15,670 nucleotides of DNA from positions 1 to 15,670 of the forward strand of contig CAMLIF010000094.1 of the NCBI GenBank assembly GCA_946479985.1, written 5' to 3'. How positions within the stretch are numbered: position 1 is the stretch's first letter; each line of letters opens with the position of its first letter. Position numbers and translations under genes: made by a program. Positions 1 to 7,650 of this stretch are shown piece after piece. A model generated the notes under the pieces. That model had not been told where the DNA came from. It ran no database searches and saw only the letters and a program-made list of their open reading frames with translations. This DNA is from an uncultured Flavobacteriales bacterium. Its GTDB lineage: Bacteria; Bacteroidota; Bacteroidia; Flavobacteriales; Crocinitomicaceae.

Positions 1-1
1 C

Positions 2-892
2 ATTTATGACAATAATTCATTCCTGAAAACGTACGCTTTTATTGAGCCGAGAGTTTCATTCAGCTGGCAGGTCCGCAAAGGAATGTCGGTAAAAGCGGCT
101 TATTCCCGGAATGTACAGAATGTTCAGCAGGTTTCGAGTTCTACAGCCTCGTCTCCTACAGATGTTTGGTTAACAACAAGTTTAAATACAAAACCTGGCG
201 TTTCCGATCAGGTTGCTGTTGGATGGTTTAAAAATTTGAAAAACAATACTTACGAAATCAACGTTGAAACATATTACAAAGCACTGCAGAATCAGCTGGA
301 TTACAGAAATGGAGCTAATTCACAGGCGAACGAAAAACTGGAAGGTGAACTACTTTCCGGAATTGGTCGGGCGTACGGTTTGGAAATTCTTTTGAAGAAG
401 AAAACCGGCGATTTTACCGGGTGGGTTTCTTACACGCTGTCTAAAACAGAAAGAAAGATCGACGGAATTAACGATAATAACTGGTACAATGCCCGTCAGG
501 ACAGAACACATGATTTATCGCTAGTCGGAATGTACGATATCAACGATAAACTTTCGGTTTCCGCTTTGTTTATTTTCTATACCGGGAATGCCATCACTTT
601 CCCAAGTGGAAAGTATGAGTATAACGGAGAAACCTATTTCGTTTATACGGAAAGAAACGGTTACAGAATGCCGAATTATCATCGTTTGGATCTTGGATTG
701 ACATGGTACAGAAAGAATACAGAGAAATTTGAAAGCAGCTGGACAGTTTCCATTTATAACTGTTACGGAAGAGAAAACGCCTATTCGATAGATTTTAGAG
801 CAAACGCTGATAACCCGAATAAAACGGAGGCTGTTCAAACAACACTCTTTAAAATGGTTCCGGCAATTACATATAATTTTAAATTCAAGTAA
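2..892 (+). CDS. TonB-dependent receptor, C-terminal part (5' end outside window)
   Basis: The reading frame is open from the window edge, so the start, signal peptide, plug and first half of the barrel are missing; 296 residues are visible. They alternate polar and aromatic residues as in outer-membrane beta-strands and end in NFKFK, a typical aromatic barrel terminus. It is a paralogue of the complete receptor at 7637-10003: both share PTDxW, TGWVxYTLSxTER and the identical RMPNYHRLDLG, followed by SIYN. Receptors of this class import a ligand across the outer membrane using TonB energy; the ligand cannot be read from the sequence. One base separates its stop from the DUF4249 lipoprotein gene, so the two are almost certainly co-transcribed. 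Family assignment is firm; the substrate is unknown. Confidence 0.88.
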   Translation: MYDNNSFLKTYAFIEPRVSFSWQVRKGMSVKAAYSRNVQNVQQVSSSTASSPTDVWLTTSLNTKPGVSDQVAVGWFKNLKNNTYEINVETYYKALQNQLDYRNGANSQANEKLEGELLSGIGRAYGLEILLKKKTGDFTGWVSYTLSKTERKIDGINDNNWYNARQDRTHDLSLVGMYDINDKLSVSALFIFYTGNAITFPSGKYEYNGETYFVYTERNGYRMPNYHRLDLGLTWYRKNTEKFESSWTVSIYNCYGRENAYSIDFRANADNPNKTEAVQTTLFKMVPAITYNFKFK

Positions 893-893
893 C

Positions 894-1679
894 ATGAAAT
901 CAGTAATCTATACTCTTGGATTTGTAGGGTTTTTAGCAATTACATTACTTTCTACATCTTGTCAAAAAGTAATTGATATCGATCTGAATGAAGCCGATCC
1001 TACAATTGTGGTTGAAGGTGAAGTGATGATTGGTGATACCACGCACCGTGTGAAAATTACCCGAACCCTTAACTTTGATGAAACTTCCTCTTTTCCCACA
1101 GTGGAAAATGCAACTGTTACAGTTGTGGATAATTTGGGAAATGCCGGAACATTTACGCATGTTGGTGAAGGAATCTACGAATTGTCGTCGTACCCCGGAG
1201 TGGAAGGAAGAACTTATACGTTAACTGTTTTGGTTGACGGAAAATCTTACAGTGCTTCCAGCACTATGCCGGGAATGGTTCCCATGGACAGTTTATATGC
1301 TGAACAAGTTCCGTTCGGAGCAGATACTTTTAGCCTGGTAACACCGCAGCGATTAGATCCCGCCGGAATTGCGAATTACTATCAATTCAAAATTACATTG
1401 AATGGGGAGGTTCTGGACGGAATCAATCTTCAGACCGATCAGTTGTACGATGGAAATGTAATTTTGGAACCGTTGTTCCTGGAAGATTTGGAATTGAATG
1501 ATACGATTCGTGTCGACATGTTCAATATTACAAAAGCAGAGTGGACGTATAACAATCAATTATTGAATAATTCCACCGGTCAGAGTACTCCCGCCAATCC
1601 AATCACTAATTTCAGCGGTGGCTGTTTGGGTTATTTCTCAACAAGAGGAGTTAGTTCAAAGACAACGATTTTTCAGTAG
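894..1679 (+). CDS. DUF4249 family lipoprotein, partner of the upstream TonB receptor
   Basis: This 261-residue protein has a lipoprotein signal peptide with a lipobox ending at Cys23 (STSC). The early segment DPTIVVEGEV and the C-terminal SGGCLGYFS are typical of DUF4249, a Bacteroidota family of beta-rich lipoproteins encoded next to TonB receptors. The residues after the cysteine include several acids (QKVIDIDLNE), which may favour surface display. The start follows the receptor stop by one base, suggesting translational coupling. By analogy with SusD-like partners it may help capture the receptor's ligand, but the biochemical role of DUF4249 is not established to my knowledge. A second family member lies at 6763-7650. 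Confidence 0.85.
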   Translation: MKSVIYTLGFVGFLAITLLSTSCQKVIDIDLNEADPTIVVEGEVMIGDTTHRVKITRTLNFDETSSFPTVENATVTVVDNLGNAGTFTHVGEGIYELSSYPGVEGRTYTLTVLVDGKSYSASSTMPGMVPMDSLYAEQVPFGADTFSLVTPQRLDPAGIANYYQFKITLNGEVLDGINLQTDQLYDGNVILEPLFLEDLELNDTIRVDMFNITKAEWTYNNQLLNNSTGQSTPANPITNFSGGCLGYFSTRGVSSKTTIFQ

Positions 1680-1685
1680 CTATTT

Positions 1686-1718
1686 ACTTGAATAACCGTA
1701 TTTTTGTCGACTTGAATA
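1686..1718 (+). promoter_or_regulatory. Candidate pyrF-mtnB promoter with flanking direct repeats
   Basis: TATTTTTG at 1699-1706 matches the Bacteroidota -7 element TAnnTTTG. Transcription would start near 1710, giving a leader of about 17 bases before the pyrF ATG. I see no good -33 TTTG at the usual distance. Two copies of ACTTGAATA (1686-1694 and 1710-1718, 24 bases apart) flank the element and could be an operator. Confidence 0.45.
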
Positions 1719-1726
1719 GTTAAGGT

Positions 1727-2551
1727 ATGACAAAACAGGAATTGGTGTCTGAGATCAGAACCAAGAAATCGTTTCTCTGCGTTGGTTTGGATACGGATTT
1801 GACAAAAATTCCAGCCCATTTACTGCAGGTTGAAGATCCGATGTTTACTTTCAATAAAGAAATCATTGATGCTACGCACAAATTTTGCGTTGCTTATAAA
1901 CCGAACATTGCGTTTTACGAATGTCTGGGCCCGCAGGGCTGGGAATCGCTAAGAAAAACGGTTGATTACATTCAGGCAAATACTTCCTGTATGGTAATCG
2001 CTGACGCAAAACGTGGTGATATCGGGAATACGAGTTTATATTACGCCAAAACATTTTTTGAATACCTGGATTGTGATGCGGTAACGGTTGCTCCATATAT
2101 GGGCGAAGACTCTGTTACTCCATTCTACGAGTATCCGAATAAATGGGTGATTTTACTTGCCCTGACTTCAAACAAGGGCGCTCTCGACTTCCAGTTCACA
2201 ACCGATGCCCAGGGTGAAGAATTATTCAAGAAAGTATTGAAGAAATCTTCTAAGTGGGGCAGCGACGAAAACCTGATGTATGTAGTTGGAGCAACACGTG
2301 CGGAAGGAATTGGTGAAGTACGCAAGTTAGTTCCAAACCATTTTTTCCTGGTTCCCGGAGTTGGCGCGCAAGGCGGAAGCCTGGAAGACGTTGCAAAATA
2401 TGGCTGGAATAAAGATTGTGGTTTGCTTGTAAATGCTTCCCGTTCTATTATATATGCTTCTTCTGAAAGCAATTTCTCCGAGAAAGCAGCTGCTGAAGCT
2501 CAGCGTTTACAGCAAGCGATGGCTGCAATTCTAAACGAAAAAGGATTCTAA
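1727..2551 (+). CDS. pyrF: Orotidine 5'-phosphate decarboxylase (type 2)
   Basis: PyrF decarboxylates orotidine 5'-phosphate to UMP, the last step of de novo pyrimidine synthesis, in the cytoplasm. The 274-residue length fits the longer type 2 subfamily. The signature DAKRGDIG lies at residues 93-100 and supplies the DxKxxD catalytic array (Asp93, Lys95, Asp98). Upstream, [10 protein letters not shown] (16-25) is the conserved first strand. VVGAT (186-190) and VPGVGAQGG (209-217) are the phosphate-binding turns of the TIM barrel. The ATG is preceded by a candidate TAnnTTTG promoter. The stop is 11 bases before the mtnB start, so pyrF and mtnB probably share a transcript although their pathways differ. 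Nothing suggests loss of function. Confidence 0.96.
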   Translation: MTKQELVSEIRTKKSFLCVGLDTDLTKIPAHLLQVEDPMFTFNKEIIDATHKFCVAYKPNIAFYECLGPQGWESLRKTVDYIQANTSCMVIADAKRGDIGNTSLYYAKTFFEYLDCDAVTVAPYMGEDSVTPFYEYPNKWVILLALTSNKGALDFQFTTDAQGEELFKKVLKKSSKWGSDENLMYVVGATRAEGIGEVRKLVPNHFFLVPGVGAQGGSLEDVAKYGWNKDCGLLVNASRSIIYASSESNFSEKAAAEAQRLQQAMAAILNEKGF

Positions 2552-2562
2552 TTTTTTGAGAA

Positions 2563-3174
2563 GTGGAAAGCATCAAAAAACAATTGGCAGAAACAATCCG
2601 AGCGTACCATCAGAAAGGTTGGTCGCCGGCTACTTCTACAAATTATTCCTTTCGTTTAGCTGAACAACCGGAGATTATTTACGTTTCAAAGTCGGGGATT
2701 GATAAATCACAGTTTTCCGAATACGATTTCATGACGGTTGATTTTAACGGTCAGCCAACACCTGAATTTTCCGGTGTTCGTCCGTCTGCAGAAACATTGA
2801 TACATTGCAAATTATATCAACTGTTCCCTGAAATGATGTGCATTGTTCACAGCCATTCGGTGTATTCGGTTCTACAATCCATCAGAAACCACGATTCGGT
2901 TTCCCTGGAAGGCTATGAAGTTCTGAAAGGATTCGAAGGAATCAAAACGCATGAAGTTTCTGTTCAGGTCCCGATTTTCGATAATACCCAGGATATGACG
3001 GCCTTCTCAGTAACGTTAAATATGGAGAAAGCGCGTTTAACTGTTCCCGCTTTCATAATGCGTAAACACGGAACGTATGCCTGGGGACGAAATCTGTTTG
3101 AAGCAAAACGCCATTTGGAAACTGCGGAATATTTGCTTGAAGTAGATTGGAAATTGAATAATCGCGGAATTTAA
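2563..3174 (+). CDS. mtnB: Methylthioribulose-1-phosphate dehydratase
   Basis: MtnB dehydrates 5-methylthioribulose-1-phosphate to 2,3-diketo-5-methylthiopentyl-1-phosphate in methionine salvage. The 203-residue protein is a class II aldolase-type fold: GWSPATSTNYSFR (19-31) is the substrate-binding start. HSH (His96, His98) and His169 in MRKHGTYAWG are the expected zinc ligands. Glu119 sits where the catalytic acid of the human homologue APIP is found. The start is GTG at 2563: an in-frame TGA lies at 2557-2559, and the next in-frame ATG (residue 57) would delete the conserved N-terminus. It follows pyrF by 11 bases and ends convergently with the minus-strand gene at 3222. The other salvage genes in the window are mtnD, mtnC and mtnA. 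Confidence 0.93.
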   Translation: MESIKKQLAETIRAYHQKGWSPATSTNYSFRLAEQPEIIYVSKSGIDKSQFSEYDFMTVDFNGQPTPEFSGVRPSAETLIHCKLYQLFPEMMCIVHSHSVYSVLQSIRNHDSVSLEGYEVLKGFEGIKTHEVSVQVPIFDNTQDMTAFSVTLNMEKARLTVPAFIMRKHGTYAWGRNLFEAKRHLETAEYLLEVDWKLNNRGI

Positions 3175-3221
3175 TTTATAGGAAACGGTTTTGAGCAGAT
3201 AGTGCGGAAATTAGTGAAAGA

Positions 3222-3575
3222 CTAGATCTTACTGGTTTTTTTTCTTCTCCAAACGTCATCATCTTTATCTTTTTTGTCGAATGAAGAGTTAGCTGCATTG
3301 ACTATTTTTAGAATAATGAGGATAAACTGAAAAATTGCGCTGAGAGGTAAGACAAATATATATAGCCACAAAGCAGCCCCGCCACCGGTATTTTCATTCC
3401 ACATACTTTCACCGTCAGGGGTATTCGCAAAAGCCAGTAAAGCAGGGAAAAGATAAAATACTGCGTTAATTCCCATTAAGATGCTTAGAGTAATCTTTCT
3501 ATCTCGTTTAGAATCTCTGAGAAACATCAATCCAAAACTGGTGAGCGGTATTAAAAGAAAAATGAAATATCCCAT
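3222..3575 (-). CDS. Small membrane protein, third gene of the BamA-like operon
   Basis: This 117-residue protein has about three hydrophobic segments (roughly residues 2-18, 28-50 and 68-93) and a charged C-terminal tail ending in basic residues. I do not recognise a family. A short basic loop, RDSKRDRK (residues 20-27), follows the first segment. The neighbour at 3596-3895 has NDSKANRKK in the same place, and the second hydrophobic segments also align (spaced L, IN, F and LLxF), suggesting tandem paralogues. The ATG at 3575 lies 20 bases after the upstream gene's stop, consistent with an operon of three minus-strand genes starting at 5051. Function is unknown; inner-membrane location is inferred from hydropathy. 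Confidence 0.72.
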   Translation of the reverse strand: MGYFIFLLIPLTSFGLMFLRDSKRDRKITLSILMGINAVFYLFPALLAFANTPDGESMWNENTGGGAALWLYIFVLPLSAIFQFILIILKIVNAANSSFDKKDKDDDVWRRKKTSKI

Positions 3576-3595
3576 TATTTAGTTTCTTGATTGAT

Positions 3596-3895
3596 TTAAT
3601 CATCTTCTGATCCGGTCAAATTGATATGAATACTGTGTTTACAGATCACAATTGTCGCATGAATCATTCCCAGCCAACCCCATATTCCCAATAATAGTTC
3701 GTTTCTGAAATAATAAGGCCCGAGCGTAAATAATAAAAAGGAGCTAACGGTAAAAAGTGACAGATTTATGAGGGTCAGTACATTCAGAATCTTTTTCCTG
3801 TTTGCTTTTGAATCGTTTAATTTTAGAAGTCTCCACCCTGAAACAATCACAAGAATGAAGATGATAGTGATTAAAAGTCCATAATAAGCATCCAT
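3596..3895 (-). CDS. Small three-segment membrane protein
   Basis: The protein is 99 residues if it starts at the ATG at 3895. The frame is open further upstream, to 4159, but that extension lies entirely inside the BamA-like gene and its residues do not look like a real N-terminus. Starting at 3895 leaves a 25-base gap after the BamA-like stop and gives a clean first hydrophobic segment (MDAYYGLLITIIFILVIVSG). Hydrophobic segments are at about 4-20, 36-56 and 62-83, and the tail is acidic (GSEDD). The loop NDSKANRKK resembles the loop in the next gene, so the two may be tandem duplicates. I assign no function. Confidence 0.68.
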   Translation of the reverse strand: MDAYYGLLITIIFILVIVSGWRLLKLNDSKANRKKILNVLTLINLSLFTVSSFLLFTLGPYYFRNELLLGIWGWLGMIHATIVICKHSIHINLTGSEDD

Positions 3896-3920
3896 ATTCA
3901 AATGTAAGTAATGAAATTTC

Positions 3921-5051
3921 TCAAAACGCTTCCCCAACAAAAATATAAATCCCGTACCCGCCCTCGTTGTTAACAGCAAAATCGGCACGAATCCAAACAT
4001 CTTTCTTTGGGAACAACAAGAAACGTGCTCCAACTCCTCCGGCTGCAAGCAAATGATCACGTTCAATATGATCCAGCTGATTATAAACCAACCCGGAACC
4101 GGCAAAAATGGTTGCACCCCAGCGTTTTGTGAACCATAGCGGAAGCATACGGTATTCAATTTGAGTTGCCAGTAAATTTCTGTCCCGGAATCGGCCGAGA
4201 TAATAGCCGCGCATGATGCTTTCTCCGCCTAACAGCGCTAATTGGTTAAATGGCGGATTCCCGCTGGTGAACTGCCCAACGGCATGGAATGCCAGTACAT
4301 TTCGATTTTTGATCGGATGAAACCAACGTACGTCACTGAATACAGAAGTGAATTCGTATTTACTTCCTAAACTTGGATTGTAATGCAGAAATGCAAGTTC
4401 TGAAAAGAGGCCATGCCGAACATTCAACACATTGTGACGGTTGTCGTAAAGTGCTCCCAGACCGAGCCCGAAATTAGTTGATCCTTCATGTCCAAGCGGA
4501 CGTTCATATACAACTCCGGTATCGTAATCATGAAATTTCACGTTCCCCAAATGCTGAATATCTACCTCAACACCACCATAAAAATTTCCATAAATCTTTC
4601 TTAGGCCGCGTTCTTTGATCTGAAACTGGAAAGCATCAACGTTGGCTAATTTCACGTTGGGAGATTCGGCACCAATTCCATAAAAGGTAAGCGGGAAACT
4701 CTGGAATTTCAATTTTCCGAGCAGGAACCATGAATTTTTGTCTGAATAAAGTGCGTGCTCAATAATGCCGCCGTATTGATTGTGCAGTGTATAAAAGGCA
4801 AGAGCATTTACTTCGCTTAAACGGTTGTTGGTGTCACCTTTTGCGTAACGGACAAACAAACTGCTTACTCCAAATTCTACGCTCGTTTCAGGAGAATATG
4901 CCGCTATCGGGTAAACAAGCAACTGTGATTCTGCCTTGGCGGTTGTATCGAAGAAAACCTTTTTTACATACCGAACCGGCCATGATTGTCGTTGAGCCTT
5001 CGTTTGAAAGGAAAAGAGAAGGACAAGACTAATGCAAAGAAGGTATTTCAA
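3921..5051 (-). CDS. BamA/TamA-family outer-membrane beta-barrel protein without POTRA domains
   Basis: This 376-residue protein begins with a signal peptide (MKYLLCISLVLLFSFQTKA) and then enters a beta-barrel directly, without the periplasmic POTRA repeats of true BamA. GGESIMRGYYLGRFRD (about residues 276-291) matches the conserved loop-6 (V/M)RGY-R motif of Omp85 proteins, and the chain ends in a C-terminal Phe as expected of a barrel strand. It fits the Pfam 'bacterial surface antigen' (Bac_surface_Ag) type common in Bacteroidota; its substrate or lipid role is unknown. No in-frame ATG exists between the upstream TGA (5070-5072) and the signal peptide, so the start is TTG at 5051. Two small membrane protein genes follow closely and probably share its transcript. 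Confidence 0.86.
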   Translation of the reverse strand: MKYLLCISLVLLFSFQTKAQRQSWPVRYVKKVFFDTTAKAESQLLVYPIAAYSPETSVEFGVSSLFVRYAKGDTNNRLSEVNALAFYTLHNQYGGIIEHALYSDKNSWFLLGKLKFQSFPLTFYGIGAESPNVKLANVDAFQFQIKERGLRKIYGNFYGGVEVDIQHLGNVKFHDYDTGVVYERPLGHEGSTNFGLGLGALYDNRHNVLNVRHGLFSELAFLHYNPSLGSKYEFTSVFSDVRWFHPIKNRNVLAFHAVGQFTSGNPPFNQLALLGGESIMRGYYLGRFRDRNLLATQIEYRMLPLWFTKRWGATIFAGSGLVYNQLDHIERDHLLAAGGVGARFLLFPKKDVWIRADFAVNNEGGYGIYIFVGEAF

Positions 5052-5070
5052 GAGATACGATTTGTTTTCT

Positions 5071-5078
5071 CAAATTTA
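5071..5078 (-). promoter_or_regulatory. Candidate -7 element of the BamA-like operon
   Basis: On the minus strand this reads TAAATTTG, a match to TAnnTTTG. It predicts a transcript start near 5067, about 16 bases before the TTG start codon at 5051, which supports that start. The -33 match is poor (CTTG with short spacing). Confidence 0.42.
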
Positions 5079-5130
5079 CGCATTCGTTCTGTACAAGATT
5101 TCATTAAAACAGAAATTGCTGGTATCATGG

Positions 5131-5163
5131 AAAAACAAAAAGCGCATCCTTTAACAGATGCGC
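5131..5163 (-). terminator. Intrinsic terminator of the OmpA-family gene
   Basis: A 7-base stem (GCGCATC at 5142-5148, GATGCGC at 5157-5163) with an 8-base loop is followed on the minus strand by TTTTTGTTTTT. It lies 23 bases after the stop of the gene at 5187-6032 and just before the promoter of the next minus-strand operon. Confidence 0.82.
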
Positions 5164-5186
5164 CTTAACCAATATAGTTCAAAACC

Positions 5187-6032
5187 TTAGTTACCGGTGC
5201 CGGTATTTAATAGATTCATGATCTCATCTAATTTTGGAGAAAGAATAATCTCAGTTCGTCGATTCATCGCTTTTCCTTCCATGGTTTCATTAGAAGCTTT
5301 CGGAAAATATTCACCACGACCTGAAGCTGTCATACGTGTTGCGACAACGCCGTATTTCTCGTTCAGCATTCGTGTGATAGAAGTTGCACGGGCAACACTT
5401 AAATCCCAGTTGTCTTTGTACACCGCTGTTTTGATCGGAACATTGTCAGTATGACCTTCAACCAGGATTTGGATGTCCGGGTTTTTGTTCAGTACATCTG
5501 CAAGAACTTTCAACGCATCAACTCCTTTTGGTTCAACGGCGTTAGAGCCCGATTTAAAGAGCAGTTTGTCCGACATGGAAACGTACACTTTACCATCGCG
5601 AATCTCCATTGTAAGTTCATCTGATGTAAATCCTACCAACGCATCGCGTAAGGTTTGATTCAGTTTTTGTGTCATTTCAGACTGGCGGGCTATAATAGCC
5701 TGCATTTCTCGCAGCATACGTTCTTTGTTTTGAAGATCTTTGTCCTTCTGACTCAACGCTGCTGATTGATTTTCATTGATGTTTTCCTGCCCGGAGAGCT
5801 TTCTCTGAAGGGAAGTGTTCTCTGCTGTAAGTCGGGCGTTAGCCGTTTCCTGTTCAGAAAGTGAAAGACATAAAGCATCACGTTCTGACGTTACCGCCTG
5901 AAGTCGTTTTCCCCCTTTCTTCTTCTCCGGAATCGGATCCCCACACTTATAAATCGGACTACAAGACGACATTACCATTATCCCTAATGCGAATGCGCCC
6001 ATCAGAATAGATTTGTTTTTAAATGCTTTCAT
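5187..6032 (-). CDS. OmpA/MotB-type peptidoglycan-binding lipoprotein with coiled coil
   Basis: The 281-residue protein has a lipoprotein signal ending at Cys24 (MSSC), a long heptad-rich coiled coil at about 43-128, and an OmpA-like domain at about 150-266. The domain contains EGHTDNVPI (192-200) and LSVARA (211-216). Asp196 and Arg215 correspond to the pair that holds diaminopimelate in OmpA, and NRRTEI (258-263) is the usual closing motif. The spacing between Asp and Arg is longer than in E. coli OmpA and resembles MotB-like members. It most likely tethers the outer membrane to peptidoglycan, with the coiled coil as spacer. The residues after Cys24 are not acid-rich, so a periplasmic orientation is expected. 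It is transcribed alone and has its own terminator. Confidence 0.9.
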   Translation of the reverse strand: MKAFKNKSILMGAFALGIMVMSSCSPIYKCGDPIPEKKKGGKRLQAVTSERDALCLSLSEQETANARLTAENTSLQRKLSGQENINENQSAALSQKDKDLQNKERMLREMQAIIARQSEMTQKLNQTLRDALVGFTSDELTMEIRDGKVYVSMSDKLLFKSGSNAVEPKGVDALKVLADVLNKNPDIQILVEGHTDNVPIKTAVYKDNWDLSVARATSITRMLNEKYGVVATRMTASGRGEYFPKASNETMEGKAMNRRTEIILSPKLDEIMNLLNTGTGN

Positions 6033-6192
6033 AACTCTTAGTATTAAAAAATTAACTATTTGTGAATAATTAGTGTTCTCAAAGAAAGACTATTCCAAAG
6101 AAGGCAGCTTAAATATTAGTGTTTTTTGGGGAACTTTAGATTTAATTGGGAAATCAGACTGTAACTAATCGGGGATTCATTTTTTGATTTCA

Positions 6193-6200
6193 TACTTTTG
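6193..6200 (+). promoter_or_regulatory. Candidate -7 element of mtnD
   Basis: TACTTTTG matches TAnnTTTG and lies 17 bases before the mtnD ATG, predicting a leader of about 14 bases. No clear -33 TTTG is present at normal spacing. The rest of the 185-base divergent region (6033-6217) holds only a 9-base direct repeat, ATTAGTGTT, at 6069-6077 and 6115-6123. Confidence 0.42.
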
Positions 6201-6217
6201 ACTTTTCTATTTGTATT

Positions 6218-6757
6218 ATGGCAGTTTTATCTATTCCCGATTTGAATATTACGGAGCGAAATCCGGAAAAAATTCGTGCATTCATGAACGAAAGAGGAAT
6301 CTTTTTTGATCAGTGGACTGCAGACGTTGTATTTGAAGATCGTGCCACCCAGGAGGAAATTCTGAAAGCATACGAATCAAGTTTGAAGCCATTTATGAAA
6401 GCAGGTGGTTATCAGACCGCAGATGTGATCACGATTAATAAACTGACGGAAAACTACGAAGCTATTCGTGCAAAATTCTTGTCGGAGCATATTCACACCG
6501 AAGATGAGATCCGTTTTTTCGTAGATGGTCAGGGTTTGTTTTGGTTCAACCTGGAAACTGAACCTGTTTTTAACCTGTTATGTGAGCAAGGCGATTTAAT
6601 TTCAGTTCCCGAAGGGACAAAGCATTGGTTTGATGCCGGTGAAACAAATCCGTTTGTAAAAGCGATCCGCATATTTATTGATATGAGCGGTTGGGTTCCG
6701 CATTACACAGAATCAAAACTGGAGCTTCGTTTTGCCGATTTCAAAGTACCGAAATAG
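6218..6757 (+). CDS. mtnD: Acireductone dioxygenase
   Basis: MtnD oxidises acireductone (1,2-dihydroxy-3-keto-5-methylthiopentene) to formate and 2-keto-4-methylthiobutyrate, the methionine precursor, when it carries iron. The nickel form gives an off-pathway product in the characterised Klebsiella enzyme. The 179-residue length is typical of this cupin family. The metal ligands are visible as His91, His93 and Glu97 in EHIHTEDE, and His136 in GTKHWFDAG, matching the 3-His/1-Glu set of the Klebsiella enzyme. FFVDGQGLFWF (100-110) is the characteristic strand pair after the first motif. The gene stands alone on the + strand. Its stop is only 5 bases from the stop of the convergent DUF4249 gene. 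Metal identity cannot be read from sequence. Confidence 0.95.
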   Translation: MAVLSIPDLNITERNPEKIRAFMNERGIFFDQWTADVVFEDRATQEEILKAYESSLKPFMKAGGYQTADVITINKLTENYEAIRAKFLSEHIHTEDEIRFFVDGQGLFWFNLETEPVFNLLCEQGDLISVPEGTKHWFDAGETNPFVKAIRIFIDMSGWVPHYTESKLELRFADFKVPK

Positions 6758-6762
6758 ACCGC

Positions 6763-7650
6763 TTAAAATGAAATAACACTCCCGCTTACTGATCCGAAAA
6801 TGCCGTAACCATTGTCAACATTGGAATAAATCTTACTTGGTTCAGAAAATGCCGGATCTGCCTGCGTTTGGATCAGTCTTGTTTTGTAATACAGGTAAGT
6901 ATCATAGTTGAGGGATGTTAAACAAAACTCCATTTTGGAGAGCCCCCCTGTATTCCAGTTATTGAACGGGTTGTTTGAAATGATCTCGAGTGATTTGAGC
7001 GAATTTTCAAATTGTTCGTCAGTGAAAACAAAGTAAGACGCCCAGTTTTCAGGACTGAGCGGGTCAGAGTTTGCATTATTGTCTATTACCGGATCATTGG
7101 AATAAGCTCCGCCTCCACCTCCAATCAAAATAGTGTCTTCATCATAGTACATAAATTGAACCCTTACCATGTAGTAGTTTTGTCCCGGAGGGTCTTGCCA
7201 CGTCATAGTTCCGACTAATTTCGGGTAGGAATCATTCAGCAAAGAAGCTGTATCTACGGAAATTAACGGAACCACATTGGTTGTATGGGCTGTAGCAGTT
7301 ACAGTTGGATAATCAGGATGTGTTACGGTAATTTGATAATCTGTATTCGGTGCAGTATTGAATGGAAATTCGTAGCGATTGGAATCTACAGGAACACTAG
7401 ACGTAAAGGTTGCCCCGGTGTTCAGATTAACTACTGTAATAACGGCTCCGCTTGTAATTTCGGTTTCAGGATTCGTTTCATTAAACGCGTAAGTGCGTTC
7501 GAGATACACCGCGAAAGTTGAATCAATTTCTACAATTCCCTGAATAACTATTTTGGGAGCCATGAGATCTTTGTCATATTCCAATTCTTTTTCGCACGAG
7601 ATAAGGAATGAGAAACAGATCAGTATGAATAATAGGCTATTTCTTTTCAT
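6763..7650 (-). CDS. DUF4249 family lipoprotein, partner of the TonB receptor at 7637-10003
   Basis: The protein is 295 residues, with a lipoprotein signal peptide ending at Cys19 (FLISC). The mature start EKELEYDKD is strongly acidic, as in surface-exported Bacteroidota lipoproteins. MAPKIVIQGIVEIDSTFAV (about 31-49) aligns with DPTIVVEGEVMIGDT of the family member at 894-1679. A glycine run (IGGGGG, around residue 180) interrupts the central part. Its ATG lies inside the last codons of the receptor gene (14-base overlap), so translation is likely coupled. Unlike the shorter member, it ends in SGSVISF without the SGGxLGYFS close, so the two have diverged at the C-terminus. The presumed role is a ligand-capturing partner of the receptor; this is inference. 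Confidence 0.83.
   Translation of the reverse strand: MKRNSLLFILICFSFLISCEKELEYDKDLMAPKIVIQGIVEIDSTFAVYLERTYAFNETNPETEITSGAVITVVNLNTGATFTSSVPVDSNRYEFPFNTAPNTDYQITVTHPDYPTVTATAHTTNVVPLISVDTASLLNDSYPKLVGTMTWQDPPGQNYYMVRVQFMYYDEDTILIGGGGGAYSNDPVIDNNANSDPLSPENWASYFVFTDEQFENSLKSLEIISNNPFNNWNTGGLSKMEFCLTSLNYDTYLYYKTRLIQTQADPAFSEPSKIYSNVDNGYGIFGSVSGSVISF

Noticed and set aside
3896..4159. Upstream extension of the 99-residue membrane protein frame into the BamA-like gene
   Set aside because: It overlaps the well-supported barrel gene on the same strand in another frame, and a good ATG exists at 3895 just after the barrel stop.
4787..5168. Plus-strand reading frames over the start of the BamA-like gene and its upstream region
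   Set aside because: They are frame shadows of the minus-strand gene and its terminator region, with no domain-like sequence.
6069..6123. Direct repeat ATTAGTGTT upstream of the OmpA-like gene and mtnD
   Set aside because: It is nine bases of AT-rich sequence with no clear relation to a promoter box; chance is a sufficient explanation.
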